Under the pieces are notes generated by a model. That model was not told where the DNA came from and made no database searches. It saw only the letters and a program-made list of their open reading frames with translations. The translations under genes were made by a program, and so were the position numbers. From the NCBI RefSeq assembly GCF_000219725.1, contig NC_015732.1, forward strand, positions 1,736,001 to 1,800,000: DNA of 64,000 bases. Reading direction: 5' to 3'. Source of the stretch: Gracilinema caldarium DSM 7334. Its GTDB lineage: Bacteria; Spirochaetota; Spirochaetia; Treponematales; Breznakiellaceae. How positions within the stretch are numbered: position 1 is the first letter of the stretch; each line of letters begins with the position of its first letter. Shown piece after piece: positions 25,132-33,274 of the stretch.

Positions 25132-25974
25132 CTAGAATCTGTTATTTTTTTTAAACCAAGGACGCATGTTTGGTGTCCCAATAACAATAAAAGTCGTAAT
25201 AAAAATGTAACCAATAAGCATATAGGGGAATAATATTGAATCAATCCCTAGAAATTCACCTGTGAAATTCATTATACCATGAAATAAAACCGCTGCTAAA
25301 ATACTTCGATTTGTCTTATTATAAATCCAGACTATAAGTACTGTATGAAGCACAATGGATGGCAGCCACCACCATAGTTCTGGATAAAATGATGTATTAA
25401 TATAATATCCGGGAAACCATACAAAGGGAGTATGCCAAATAGCCCAGAAAATGCCATTAATAAGCGCAGCAAAAAATGGATTTAAGCGATTTTGAAGTTC
25501 ATCAATCCAATAACCACGAAGCCCAATTTCCTCAATTGTGGGAAATATGAAAGATAGTACAAACATAAAAGCAAGATTCTGTGGCTTTAAAACTGTATCT
25601 GTATGGATTCGTATTGGCTGCTCTGTTATACCAATAAAAAATCCTATGCCAGCTATAACAAGATCGAATATTATCCAAAAACTTAGAATGATTCCCATCC
25701 ATTTTAAAGATATATTTTTAGTGTTTATCAGCCGGTTACCGATAGAAATAAGCCCCTTTAAGCCATCTTTTACAAGAGCTAATATTACACCTGCAAGCAG
25801 TGGACTTGATCCTCCGATAAAGAAAAATAGTATTTTAGGGAATGACCATATTGATTCTTTTGAAAAAAAGATAGGAAACCAAAATAGGTAAGCCCATAGG
25901 ATATAAAAAACGGGAAAAATAAAGACTCCGTTTTTTGAGATTCTATTCCGTAATGTGATGTTTAGTGAGTGCAT
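25132..25974 (-). CDS. CPBP-family intramembrane metalloprotease
   Basis: 280 residues, very hydrophobic, with about eight membrane helices. The CPBP (Abi/CAAX protease) motifs are visible: FPTIEEIGLRGYW (EExxxR) and NGIFWAIWHTPFVW (FxxxH-like), then VLFHGIMN (H and N). It may be a bacteriocin-immunity or protein-processing peptidase. The gene is AT-rich with a GAGGAG site. It stands at the border where the AT-rich accessory region begins. Confidence 0.87.
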   Translation of the reverse strand: MHSLNITLRNRISKNGVFIFPVFYILWAYLFWFPIFFSKESIWSFPKILFFFIGGSSPLLAGVILALVKDGLKGLISIGNRLINTKNISLKWMGIILSFWIIFDLVIAGIGFFIGITEQPIRIHTDTVLKPQNLAFMFVLSFIFPTIEEIGLRGYWIDELQNRLNPFFAALINGIFWAIWHTPFVWFPGYYINTSFYPELWWWLPSIVLHTVLIVWIYNKTNRSILAAVLFHGIMNFTGEFLGIDSILFPYMLIGYIFITTFIVIGTPNMRPWFKKNNRF

Positions 25975-26064
25975 TATACTCCTCTTTTTTGATGCCTTGT
26001 TGTAATGATTGTAAGAAAGGAACAGTAGAAAATCAAATCATTTGGTTTCAATTTTGTATAAAGT

Positions 26065-26425
26065 TTAACTTAAACTATAAACAACATCATTGTATGCTTT
26101 TTTTATTTTAACATTAAAATTTGATTCCTGTATAGTTAATTCCATTATATTTATAGACTTATCTAAATTGTCATTTGGTTCAAGATCTTTAATAGAGATT
26201 GCTTTAGCCCATTGAAAAGAATCTTCTGTAATTTTTTCGACTTCTTGAAAGACTCTTATATATCCGAATTTACCGTCTTTTTCTGACTCTCCCCCACCGC
26301 AGCAGGTAAGGAAATACAGTTTTTTAAATTGTTTACGGTACTTATTAATAAAATCCCGTAAAGGGGCAATAAGCTGACCCATCCATATAGGTCCGCAAAG
26401 GACCACTGCATCGTAATCAGCTTTT
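26065..26425 (-). pseudogene. Truncated flavodoxin copy, 5' part missing
   Basis: The readable frame encodes about 120 residues beginning near DYDAVVLCGPIWMGQLIAPL and is closely related at both DNA and protein level to the intact flavodoxin at 30146-30688. The FMN-phosphate loop and first 65 residues (YYSHTGNN in the intact copy) are missing. The break at about 26425 abuts a decayed transposase fragment, so the 5' part was probably lost through insertion or deletion. The C-terminal 50 residues have diverged from the intact copy. It is unlikely to bind FMN. Confidence 0.8.
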
Positions 26426-26429
26426 TTGG

Positions 26430-26588
26430 AATACCTGAATCAAGACTATCATTTTTTACCTGTTGCATTCACTTTTAGATAGTCTGAACGGATATTCTAA
26501 ACTCCTTGCTTACTTCGTGTCCCGGCTAGTTATTTGGCGGCAACACCTTCTGAAGAATCAGCATTTTATACTTAATTGAATAGCCCAT
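26430..26588 (-). pseudogene. Remnant of a transposase OrfA (helix-turn-helix)
   Basis: Reading from ATG 26588 gives MGYSIKYKMLILQKVLPPNN, a stop, then GHEVSKEFRISVQTI, two more stops and MQQVKNDSLDS. With the stops read through this is a typical insertion-sequence OrfA helix-turn-helix (LPPNN..EVSKEFGISVQTIYxW). Three in-frame stops make it non-functional. Its end touches the truncated flavodoxin. Confidence 0.6.
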
Positions 26589-26589
26589 T

Positions 26590-26748
26590 AATGACCTCTC
26601 CTTTACATAGGGCATACCAGCTATCTTGACTCATAGGGGGACCTTCTGGCCACAGTTGTTGCACGAGGGCCGCTAGTTCATTGATTTGCTTTCACATGTC
26701 GGTAAACCCGAGCCGTACAAAGATCTGTTTTTCTTTTCCCAGTTCCAT
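26590..26748 (-). pseudogene. Remnant of an IS66-type Orf2 (TnpB-like) gene
   Basis: From ATG 26748, after a GGAGG site, the frame reads MELGKEKQIFVRLGFTDM, then TGA, then KQINELAALVQQ. With the stop replaced by Arg this is the opening of IS66 Orf2 (VRLGYTDMRKQINGLAALV). The later part is diverged or deleted. The fragment is followed by the OrfA remnant, so the two are probably pieces of one or two decayed elements. Confidence 0.5.
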
Positions 26749-26873
26749 GTTGCATATCCTCCGTTATGAGGAAGTTGTAACAACTTTTTTGTATCTAAAA
26801 GATGGAGTGAAATTGAGGGGTACGTTATGTTTTAGTCATGTTATTGGTTAATGATTATTGCTATTTGTCTAAA

Positions 26874-27275
26874 TTAGTTTTCTATGATAGGTATTCCATA
26901 CTGTTTGGCAATTGAATTTAATTTTTTATCCATTGTAACGAGCATAGCTCCATTCCTTCTAGCTGTTACTAAATAAAACATATCATAGGTTGAACTTTGA
27001 TTTTTAATTCCTTCGAAATAGGATTCACGCCATAGATTATTTGAATCAACAAAATCATCTATAAGATTGATACAAAACTCAATTCCTTTTAAACAAATCT
27101 CATCATTAAATTGAGAAAACTTTCGGTATTTCCAAAAAACATTTGTTGCTTCTGAAATAAATATATCAGGCGAAATTGTTATATCAGCCACCTTCAGTAA
27201 ATCCAGAATTTGTTTCCCTTTTTCTCGGTCTAAAGCTGCTTCAACAGCTCCACTTGCATCCAGTACAATTATCAT
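26874..27275 (-). CDS. PIN-domain ribonuclease toxin (VapC/FitB-like)
   Basis: 133 residues with the PIN acidic set: VLDASGAVEAAL (Asp6), ISEATNVFWKY (Glu), STYDMFYLVTARRNG (Asp) and VTMDKKLNSIAKQYGI (Asp). It would cut RNA using Mg2+. It overlaps the RHH antitoxin gene by 4 bp, antitoxin first, the usual toxin-antitoxin order. It is AT-rich, between transposase relics. Confidence 0.9.
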   Translation of the reverse strand: MIIVLDASGAVEAALDREKGKQILDLLKVADITISPDIFISEATNVFWKYRKFSQFNDEICLKGIEFCINLIDDFVDSNNLWRESYFEGIKNQSSTYDMFYLVTARRNGAMLVTMDKKLNSIAKQYGIPIIEN

Positions 27276-27517
27276 CGGCTATCCCTATCTTCACGTATTA
27301 ATTCTTCCGGTGTAGGTAGATTATTTGTATTTATTCCAAGTCCGGTAAAAGATTCGATCACTTTTTTTCGTCTATTTTTGTTATCCAATCTTTTTTCAAC
27401 ACCTTCTTTTAACAAGACAATAGTTTCTTGAGCTAAACTTCTGTGTTCTTTTTTTGCTAGGTAGTCTAATTTATTATAAAGTTCTTGAGGTAAGTCTCTG
27501 ACTTGTAAAGTAGGCAT
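27272..27517 (-). CDS. Ribbon-helix-helix antitoxin (FitA/VapB-like)
   Basis: 81 residues. The N-terminal half is a ribbon-helix-helix DNA-binding domain: LQVRDLPQELYNKLDYLAKKEHRSLAQETIVLL, the FitA pattern. The C-terminal tail (LPTPEELIREDRDSR) is flexible and acidic and would block the PIN active site. A GGAG site precedes the ATG. A strong promoter with a 10-bp palindrome over its start region supports autoregulation by the complex. Confidence 0.9.
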   Translation of the reverse strand: MPTLQVRDLPQELYNKLDYLAKKEHRSLAQETIVLLKEGVEKRLDNKNRRKKVIESFTGLGINTNNLPTPEELIREDRDSR

Positions 27518-27527
27518 ATTTCACTCC

Positions 27528-27564
27528 ATGCATGCATTATACTGTATTTTTTCATGCAAGTCAA
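27528..27564 (-). promoter_or_regulatory. Promoter and operator of the PIN/RHH pair
   Basis: Minus-strand TTGACT (27564-27559) and a perfect TATAAT (27541-27536) with a 17-base spacer. The palindrome ATGCATGCAT (27528-27537) covers the end of the -10 box and the start point, where a bound RHH dimer would block transcription. Confidence 0.75.
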
Positions 27565-27845
27565 TGATTTTTACATCGAAGCCGTTCTTCATTTACTTAA
27601 GCCAGATGCTCAAATATCCTTAATGACTGCTTCATCTTGTTTAATAAGTTTTAATCAGCTTGATTGTATCTCTTTCCTGAAACATAGATCCCGTGGGACA
27701 GTTGTTGCTTGGTTTCCCTGGATCTCATCCCCCCCCCTGCAGGTTTGCGGTTATCTATATAAAACTGTAACATTCAAGGCAGAATACACCTATTGTAAAA
27801 TCATGCTATTAGAGCTAAAGATTCACTCTTACGAAGGTTTCGCAC
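27565..27845. other. Gene-free stretch upstream of the IS256 relic
   Basis: No convincing gene, RNA or repeat is seen here. Frames crossing it are short and show no recognisable motif. It is probably decayed DNA between the toxin-antitoxin promoter and the transposase fragment. Confidence 0.4.
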
Positions 27846-28238
27846 AAGGAAAAGGCATTGTTCGCCAGCAGGCTGAAACAGATATGGCTGCAACCGGACC
27901 AAACATCCGCACTTTCCTACTGCCGAGAAATAATCGACCAGTACGAGGATGTTCTTTCGGAAACAATCGCCATTCTCGAAGATGGCCTAGAAGACTCGCT
28001 ACAGTTCTACGGGTTCCCTGAAATCGATTCCCGAAAGATTGCTTCGACGAATACGCTGGAGCGACTGAACAAGGAAATCAGGCGACGTTCAAGAGTGATA
28101 GGCATATTCCGAGCGTCACTTCCTACCTTCGTTTGATTTGTTCCTACCTCATGGAATACGAAGAAGACTGGCAGACCGGACGAAGTTATATCAAAGTAGG
28201 GCTTCCTGAAAAACAAACAACTCTTTACAAAAGAAGCA
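27846..28238 (+). pseudogene. IS256-family transposase, C-terminal fragment with frameshift
   Basis: The frame opening at 27858 reads FASRLKQIWLQPD ... LEDGLEDSLQFYGFPEIDSRKI and LERLNKEIRRRSRVIGIF, the C-terminal third of an IS256 (Mutator-type) transposase. A one-base shift near 28106 moves the rest to another frame: SVTSYLRLICSYLMEYEEDW and TGRSYI. The N-terminal two thirds, with the catalytic Asp residues, are absent. It directly precedes the intact IS5-family transposase, which may have landed beside it. Confidence 0.85.
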
Positions 28239-28261
28239 AATACAGAGATAATCTCAATAAG

Positions 28262-28305
28262 AAGTGCACGGAAGAAAGGGGTAAGGCCTTAAAAAGCGTG
28301 CACTT
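28262..28305. repeat. Inverted repeat before the IS5-family transposase
   Basis: AAGTGCACG (28262-28270) and CGTGCACTT (28297-28305) form a perfect 9-bp inverted repeat with a 26-base centre, 16 bases before the transposase start. It could be a terminator-like hairpin protecting the element from outside transcription, or the edge of the IS256 relic. It is not matched at the right side of the IS5-family gene. Confidence 0.45.
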
Positions 28306-28320
28306 TACTATGGGGTAACG

Positions 28321-29784
28321 ATGTATAAGGAAAAGGAACAGGTACCTGAGTTTGAAGACTTTTATGTACCCTTCGGAGGACATTTACGAGAAGATAATCG
28401 ATGGGTACGATTAGCCGCAATTATTCCATGGGAAGAGATAGAAGCTGAATATAAAAAATGTTTTTCAAAACGAATTGGAAGAACAGCCAAGACCGTACGG
28501 CTCGCCTTGGGATCATTATTGATAAAAGAGAAATTACAATTAACAGATGAAGAAACGGTAGAAACAATACGAGAGAACCATTACCTGCAATATTTTTTAG
28601 GATATGAATCTTACAAAGATGAAAAACCCTTTGATCCAAGCATGATGGTTCATTTTCGAAAACGGCTTGGACCTGATGCAATAGCAAAGATAAATGAGTT
28701 GATAGCGAAACGGTATCAAGAACAGGTAGAAGCAGAATCTGAAAAAAAACAGAACAAAGAAAACCAAAAGGATGACCATGATCATGGAAATCGAGGGCAA
28801 CTCATTATAGATGCCACGTGCGTCCCCCAGGATATCCGGCATCCCCATGATGTCACTTTATTGGATGAAGCGCGAAGGAAAACAGAAAAGATAATTGATA
28901 CGTTATATGAAGCGAGTGAGCTCACCATAAAATCACGAACCTATAGAAAACAGGCCCGTATCAAATATCTCAATTTTATACGAGGGCGACGAAGAACAAA
29001 AAAAGAAATACGCAGAGCGATTCGGACCCAACTCCAATACATACGACGTAATTTACGGACTATCAATGAATTACAAAACAAGGTTCCCAGTACAACGTTG
29101 AGTGCAAAACAGCGACGTGATCTTATCGTGATACATGAGGTTTACCGGCAACAGGTACAGATGTATAAGGGAAAGACCCATTCGATATCGGGAAAAATCG
29201 TCAGTATCAGTCAACCCCATGTACGACCAATAGCCCGAGGTAAAGCAAAAGCGGCCTTTGAATTCGGAGCAAAACTATCAGCATCGATGACCGAACACGG
29301 GATGATTTTTATAGATCGATTACAATGGGAACCCTATAACGAACAAGAAGATTTGCCAACACAAATAGAAAAATATAAGAGGCGATGTGGTCGATATCCG
29401 GAATCGGTGCATGCCGATAAAATATATCGGACACGAGCAAACCGAGCCTATTGTGAAGCTCGAGGAATACGATTGTCTGGACCACCCTTAGGCAGACCGA
29501 TTAAAGAAACATTAGAGAATAAAAAGATAGTACGACAGCTACGAAAGATTCAAAGACTTGACGAAGCCATTCGACAAGCGATTGAAGGTGGCTTTGGATA
29601 TATGAAACGAAAGTTTGGTCTTGGTACAATCTATGAAAAATTACGCGAAACTAGTGAAACAGCAATCATGGTATGTGTATTGCTGACCAACTGTGAAAAG
29701 ATCCTGAGGGATCTTTTTATGCGCTTTTTATTTTTACTTGGTTTTAAACCTCATAAATCATATTTGAAAGTTTTAGTATACTAA
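28321..29784 (+). CDS. IS5-family (IS1182-like) transposase
   Basis: 487 residues, uninterrupted, so possibly active. The N-terminus RWVRLAAIIPWEEIEAEY and KPFDPSMMVHFRKRLG are the DUF772/InsH-type start. Catalytic DDE positions are suggested by LIIDATCVPQDIRHPHD, SVHADKIYRT and the C-terminal EGGFGYMKRKFGL. A lysine-rich insert follows residue 140. Clear terminal inverted repeats were not found by eye: a GGCCTTAAAAAG stretch at about 28284 and GGGCCTACTGAAAATG on the opposite strand at about 29835-29850 are only weakly alike. IS256 relics lie on both sides. Confidence 0.9.
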   Translation: MYKEKEQVPEFEDFYVPFGGHLREDNRWVRLAAIIPWEEIEAEYKKCFSKRIGRTAKTVRLALGSLLIKEKLQLTDEETVETIRENHYLQYFLGYESYKDEKPFDPSMMVHFRKRLGPDAIAKINELIAKRYQEQVEAESEKKQNKENQKDDHDHGNRGQLIIDATCVPQDIRHPHDVTLLDEARRKTEKIIDTLYEASELTIKSRTYRKQARIKYLNFIRGRRRTKKEIRRAIRTQLQYIRRNLRTINELQNKVPSTTLSAKQRRDLIVIHEVYRQQVQMYKGKTHSISGKIVSISQPHVRPIARGKAKAAFEFGAKLSASMTEHGMIFIDRLQWEPYNEQEDLPTQIEKYKRRCGRYPESVHADKIYRTRANRAYCEARGIRLSGPPLGRPIKETLENKKIVRQLRKIQRLDEAIRQAIEGGFGYMKRKFGLGTIYEKLRETSETAIMVCVLLTNCEKILRDLFMRFLFLLGFKPHKSYLKVLVY

Positions 29785-29925
29785 ATTAAACCCATTTTAA
29801 CGTAAAAAAGTTTTGAAATATCATTTTTAGACATTTTCAGTAGGCCCAAAGTAGATTCGCTTGACAAACAGCAGGCGTTATTGAAAATGGGCAGCATAAT
29901 GGATACCATTCCCAATGGGCTGATT

Positions 29926-30065
29926 AACATTAAATTGCGAACAAGACTGAACACAATCAGACTTTGTTTCGTCGCAACGCTGTTGCTCGAACAAAACGAT
30001 CAATGGCAAAATGATAAACGGTATTTGCCTGAGTCAAAAGATCGTCCTGCTTTAAATGAAATTTA
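29926..30065 (+). pseudogene. Second IS256-type transposase C-terminal scrap
   Basis: The peptide LRTRLNTIRLCFVATLLLEQ followed by NDQWQNDKRYLPESKD resembles the extreme C-terminus of another IS256 subgroup (LRLIGAVLxEQxDxWQxxxRYLSEES). It differs from the relic at 27846-28238, so it comes from a separate element. No start or upstream domain remains. Confidence 0.5.
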
Positions 30066-30107
30066 AAGAAAAAAGGTTGCTTAATCGTAAAAATCAGCAA
30101 TTTATAT

Positions 30108-30129
30108 ACATCAATATTTATATTGATGT
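30108..30129 (-). terminator. Hairpin after the flavodoxin gene
   Basis: ACATCAATAT (30108-30117) and ATATTGATGT (30120-30129) form a perfect 10-bp inverted repeat with two bases between, 16 bases beyond the flavodoxin stop. It has no strong T-run, so termination is only likely. Confidence 0.4.
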
Positions 30130-30145
30130 GTATAGATACCACAGA

Positions 30146-30688
30146 TTAGTTTCTCAGTTTATTTTTAAATTGCATATAGTAATCTTTAAACGTACCTGTG
30201 AAATATTGCTCAGTAAGTCTTATACCCATCATCGTTTCAGGGTTCGCGTTTTGGTTTTCTGTGGGTATTAAAGAAAGAGAAATGGCGTGAGCTTCCACGA
30301 ATGCAGAGCCTGCTGTCTGTTCAACCTTTCTGAACACTCCCATACATCCAAACGTACCGTCTTTTTCTGCCTCTCCCCCACCGCAGCAGGTAAGGAAATA
30401 AAGCTTTTTAAATTGGTTCCTATACTTCTTGATAAAATCCCGTAAAGGAGCAATGAGTTGCCCCATCCATATGGGTCCGCAAAGAACCACTGCATCGTAA
30501 TCAGCTACAGATGTCGAGAGCTTTTTATTTCCAAAGGAAATATGCAGAAGACTTGAAAAAATGAGTAATAAAAAGTTCTTTACCCGTGGCACGAGTTCCT
30601 GGATATCTGCAGATATATCTTGAGCAAGCTTTTCAGCAATAAAGCGGTTGTTTCCAGTATGAGAATAATACACCACCAGATATTTCAT
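30146..30688 (-). CDS. Flavodoxin-family protein
   Basis: About 180 residues from ATG 30688, chosen for its GAGGAGA site; the upstream in-frame start lacks one. LVVYYSHTGNNRFIAEKLAQ is the FMN-phosphate loop, VLCGPIWMGQLIAPLRDFI and LTCCGGGEAEKDGTFG are the isoalloxazine-side loops. It is a single-domain FMN electron carrier or quinone-reductase-like protein. A truncated close copy in the same orientation lies 4 kb away, so the segment between them is flanked by direct repeats. Confidence 0.87.
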   Translation of the reverse strand: MKYLVVYYSHTGNNRFIAEKLAQDISADIQELVPRVKNFLLLIFSSLLHISFGNKKLSTSVADYDAVVLCGPIWMGQLIAPLRDFIKKYRNQFKKLYFLTCCGGGEAEKDGTFGCMGVFRKVEQTAGSAFVEAHAISLSLIPTENQNANPETMMGIRLTEQYFTGTFKDYYMQFKNKLRN

Positions 30689-30718
30689 TGTTTTCTCCTC
30701 TATTTCCACTTTGAAATT

Positions 30719-30756
30719 AGGGGACTTCTAAAAACTTCATCTTATAGAAGTCTCCT
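30719..30756. repeat. Dispersed hairpin repeat, copy 3
   Basis: 38 bp beginning AGGGGACTTCTAAAAA; GACTTCTA pairs exactly with TAGAAGTC. With copy 4 (35 bp away) it fills part of the 350-bp gap between the flavodoxin gene and the next gene. The remainder of the gap is AT-rich with no gene seen. Confidence 0.55.
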
Positions 30757-30790
30757 ATAGCTTACATGCAAAACCTGTAATGAATTACGC

Positions 30791-30830
30791 AGGGACCTAT
30801 AAAAATCTAACCGAATTGTTAGAGGGCCCT
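30791..30830. repeat. Dispersed hairpin repeat, copy 4
   Basis: 40 bp beginning AGGGACCTATAAAAAT and ending TTAGAGGGCCCT, in the same orientation as copy 3. Confidence 0.5.
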
Positions 30831-31038
30831 ATTATATACAGTTTGCTCTTCAAATACAATTTTGGAAGAATATTATAGATTCTCCTATTAGTAATGCTAT
30901 AGCCTTTGGTTTTATGGAGTAGAAATGTTGGGATGACATATTTAATAGAGTTATACTAGTCATCTACAAACCTCTTTTATAAAAAGAATAAATGTTCTAT
31001 ATTCTCATCTGTGACTTTCAAATAAGGTATGTTGCTAA

Positions 31039-31812
31039 ATGAATAAACCTATATATTATATTTTTTTGTTTTTACTTCTCCAAGCTCAAATGCTTCTCGC
31101 TGTTGATTCTTTCCCGCTATTAAAAATAAATGAAAAAAACAGTGATATTATAAACATCTTAAAAAAAGAACGTATTATTATTCATTCTATCAATTCATTG
31201 CAAGATAGCGCTTTAGACTTTTCAAAACCTAATATGGATAGATTAGGTAACATCTTTAAAAGCCTCAAACCTAATTTTCTCACCGAAGGCATTAGTATTG
31301 TTCCTTTAAAGAAGGGTGATGAATTAACGGTGATGAAAATAATTATTAATAGATTAAAAGACATTACCTTTCTTGATTCAATACCTTATTACAGTAAAAG
31401 AAATAAAACCACACAACCCTTATTTACGAATAGTAAAATTATCGAAAACAACATACATGGAATGAATACTGCAATTATCGCAGAACAAAAAATGTTGCCC
31501 TTCGAAACGGCACGCTTTTCATACTCATATATAGAAACAGAAAACACCTTTTTATTCAGTTCAGAAAACATATCACCATTAGTGTATAATGGGATAACAA
31601 CAGCTGGACCAGGATCAATGAGAACTGCAATCCTTATAGAAGTACATCCTGGATTTTTAGTCTGTTATGGACTCGGTGGCGCAAAAGCATTTACTTTTTT
31701 TGGATTATTTAATGACCGTTTAGAAACTGCAATTGTCGGTCGTATTGAAGCTTTTTATAGCTGGTTCTTTAATCAATATTTAGTCAATATCGAAGTTGAC
31801 CAACAGAGTTGA
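31039..31812 (+). CDS. Secreted protein of unknown function (possibly DUF6675-like)
   Basis: 257 residues, AT-rich. The N-terminus PIYYIFLFLLLQAQMLLAVD is a signal peptide. The mature part has no motif I can assign with certainty; the pattern LKPNFLTEGISIVPL, LDSIPYYSKRNKTTQPLF and FLVCYGLGGAKAFTFFGLF resembles short secreted treponemal proteins. It stands alone, between the mobile-element region and tRNA-Gly, and ends in a clear terminator. It may be a periplasmic or outer-membrane-associated protein. Confidence 0.6.
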   Translation: MNKPIYYIFLFLLLQAQMLLAVDSFPLLKINEKNSDIINILKKERIIIHSINSLQDSALDFSKPNMDRLGNIFKSLKPNFLTEGISIVPLKKGDELTVMKIIINRLKDITFLDSIPYYSKRNKTTQPLFTNSKIIENNIHGMNTAIIAEQKMLPFETARFSYSYIETENTFLFSSENISPLVYNGITTAGPGSMRTAILIEVHPGFLVCYGLGGAKAFTFFGLFNDRLETAIVGRIEAFYSWFFNQYLVNIEVDQQS

Positions 31813-31814
31813 TC

Positions 31815-31847
31815 CGATCCTGTAGAGGGCTACAGGATCGTCGTTTT
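31815..31847 (+). terminator. Rho-independent terminator
   Basis: CGATCCTGTA (31815-31824) pairs perfectly with TACAGGATCG (31831-31840) around a 6-base loop and is followed by a short T-run. It lies immediately after the stop of the secreted-protein gene. Confidence 0.85.
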
Positions 31848-32007
31848 ATGTTGCCCTGGGCTTACTGTTAGTGAAACAGATTCGAAGTCTATGGATTGTT
31901 GCTGTAGATATTCACCTTTTGCTTCACTACCTAGTTTCTGGTTTTCGATCAGAAGCTGTAATTTCTCTATTTACTTGGATTATCGCCCATTAAATCACAC
32001 ATAATTG

Positions 32008-32031
32008 AAAAGCCACACCGTTTGGTGTGGC
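32008..32031 (-). terminator. Terminator of the tRNA-Gly transcript
   Basis: On the minus strand GCCACACC (32031-32024) pairs with GGTGTGGC (32019-32012) around a 4-base loop and is followed by TTTTC. It lies 12 bases after the tRNA 3' end. Confidence 0.75.
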
Positions 32032-32043
32032 CTTAAAACCTTA

Positions 32044-32115
32044 AGCGGCTGAAGGGAGTCGAACCCTCGTCTCCAGCTTGGAAGGCTGGGGTAATAGCCG
32101 TTATACGACAGCCGC
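32044..32115 (-). tRNA. tRNA-Gly (anticodon TCC)
   Basis: Minus-strand cloverleaf: acceptor GCGGCTG (32115-32109) pairs with CAGCCGC (32051-32045), discriminator T at 32044, anticodon stem CCAGC/GCTGG enclosing CTTCCAA, and a GGGTTCGACTCCC T-arm. The CCA end is not encoded. Its first 13 bases are part of a 45-bp direct repeat just upstream. Confidence 0.95.
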
Positions 32116-32147
32116 GATTTTATTTGTTCGCCTTCGGCGAACTACAT
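32103..32147. repeat. 45-bp direct repeat, copy overlapping the tRNA-Gly 5' end
   Basis: Identical to 32198-32242. It includes the first 13 bases of the tRNA and the hairpin GTTCGCC-TTC-GGCGAAC upstream of it. Confidence 0.9.
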
Positions 32148-32197
32148 CTAAAGTAGCTTTCGTGTTACTCGCTGGCGGGCTGCGCCCTTGGCTCGTA

Positions 32198-32242
32198 ATA
32201 CGACAGCCGCGATTTTATTTGTTCGCCTTCGGCGAACTACAT
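32198..32242. repeat. 45-bp direct repeat, second copy
   Basis: Identical to 32103-32147, 95 bp away. It carries the tRNA 5' end sequence without the rest of a tRNA, so it is a tRNA stub left by a duplication or insertion. The 50 bp between the copies hold another imperfect palindrome (CGTGTTACTCGC ... CTCGTAATACG). Confidence 0.9.
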
Positions 32243-32297
32243 TGTGAACATACATTTATCAATTTTACTAAAAAAAGTCAAGGGTGCGGAACAAGGT

Positions 32298-33230
32298 TTA
32301 CCTGACAACAATCTTAAGAGACCAGCCTAATTGTTCTCCACCTTGTATAGTCTTTATTTCTTTCCACTTCTCAGCTGCGATAGTAAGGGAATCGGGGATA
32401 CCGGTGCAGGGTTCCAGGGCTACATGATGAAAGCCCCCTAAACCGCGGTTTATCCAAAGTCCCAGATAGGGAACAAGCTTGGGATCCCAATACAGATCGA
32501 GGCGATCTCCGGTATGCTGGTTTTCTATTGCAGCCCAGCCATGCTGCAGGGGCCCAGCAAATCCCTTAACACAGAGCTCATTTCCCGTTCCGGGTACCTG
32601 GCATAGGTCCAGCCTTGTGCCAGAAAATGGTTCCGGATATTTCCATACATCGCCCCTTGCAATAAGGACGCCGATACCACCATCGAGACGGAGGGAGTTC
32701 ACTTCTTCTGGTAAAAGCAAGCGGTCCCCTTCATAAATATTTTTAAGGGGATGGATACACCAGATAAATGGTTCTTCTTCAAAGCCCTTGTTCTCGAGTA
32801 CATAGTCGAAGAGAAAGGTATGTTCATCCATCAGGCGGATAGTCCTGCTGAATTTAAGCGGGGAAATCTGAAGCTCCAATGTAGAAGTCAGCATGCCCTG
32901 GTCAAGAGCCTTTATATCCAGATCCCAGGCCTGATACCAGACTTCGCCATGGTCAGGAATCTGCCGTCCTTTAAAATTGCAAGACGCCACAGAGGGAATA
33001 CATTCATCAATCCCAGCCTGAGGACTTAACCCAAAATTATCCCCTGCTTTATTAGCCCAGAGCCAGTCAGGCCTGTCCTGGTGCCATAACCATTCACGGT
33101 TTGATTTACGATTTTTAAGGCTGATGACCCGCCCCCCAAGCTGGGGAACCATCATAAGCTCAGCGGCTTCACTGCGAAGGCCTACCGCAGGATAGCCGAG
33201 AACTTCGGTTGTCATAATTTCTGGTTTCAT
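32298..33230 (-). CDS. Aldose 1-epimerase-like (mutarotase-fold) protein
   Basis: 310 residues of galactose-mutarotase-like beta-sandwich type. VPQLGGRVISLKNRKSNREWLWH is the usual opening, followed by GIDECIPSV, DHGEVWYQAWDL and FIWCIHPL with candidate acid/base His residues, and GGFHHVALEPCTGIPDSL near the end. It would act on sugars in the cytosol, but the substrate cannot be inferred. Monocistronic; the downstream tRNA is on the same strand. Confidence 0.75.
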   Translation of the reverse strand: MKPEIMTTEVLGYPAVGLRSEAAELMMVPQLGGRVISLKNRKSNREWLWHQDRPDWLWANKAGDNFGLSPQAGIDECIPSVASCNFKGRQIPDHGEVWYQAWDLDIKALDQGMLTSTLELQISPLKFSRTIRLMDEHTFLFDYVLENKGFEEEPFIWCIHPLKNIYEGDRLLLPEEVNSLRLDGGIGVLIARGDVWKYPEPFSGTRLDLCQVPGTGNELCVKGFAGPLQHGWAAIENQHTGDRLDLYWDPKLVPYLGLWINRGLGGFHHVALEPCTGIPDSLTIAAEKWKEIKTIQGGEQLGWSLKIVVR

Positions 33231-33274
33231 AGCTGTTAGTAACTATAAATGAATTTATTGTTTAATGAAAAGAT

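Noticed and set aside
27554-28021. 155-residue plus-strand frame
   Set aside because: No motif, and its second half is a shifted frame of the IS256 relic.
28262-29850. Defined terminal inverted repeats for the IS5-family element
   Set aside because: The left 9-bp dyad has no partner on the right, and the GGCCT-type ends match too weakly to define borders.
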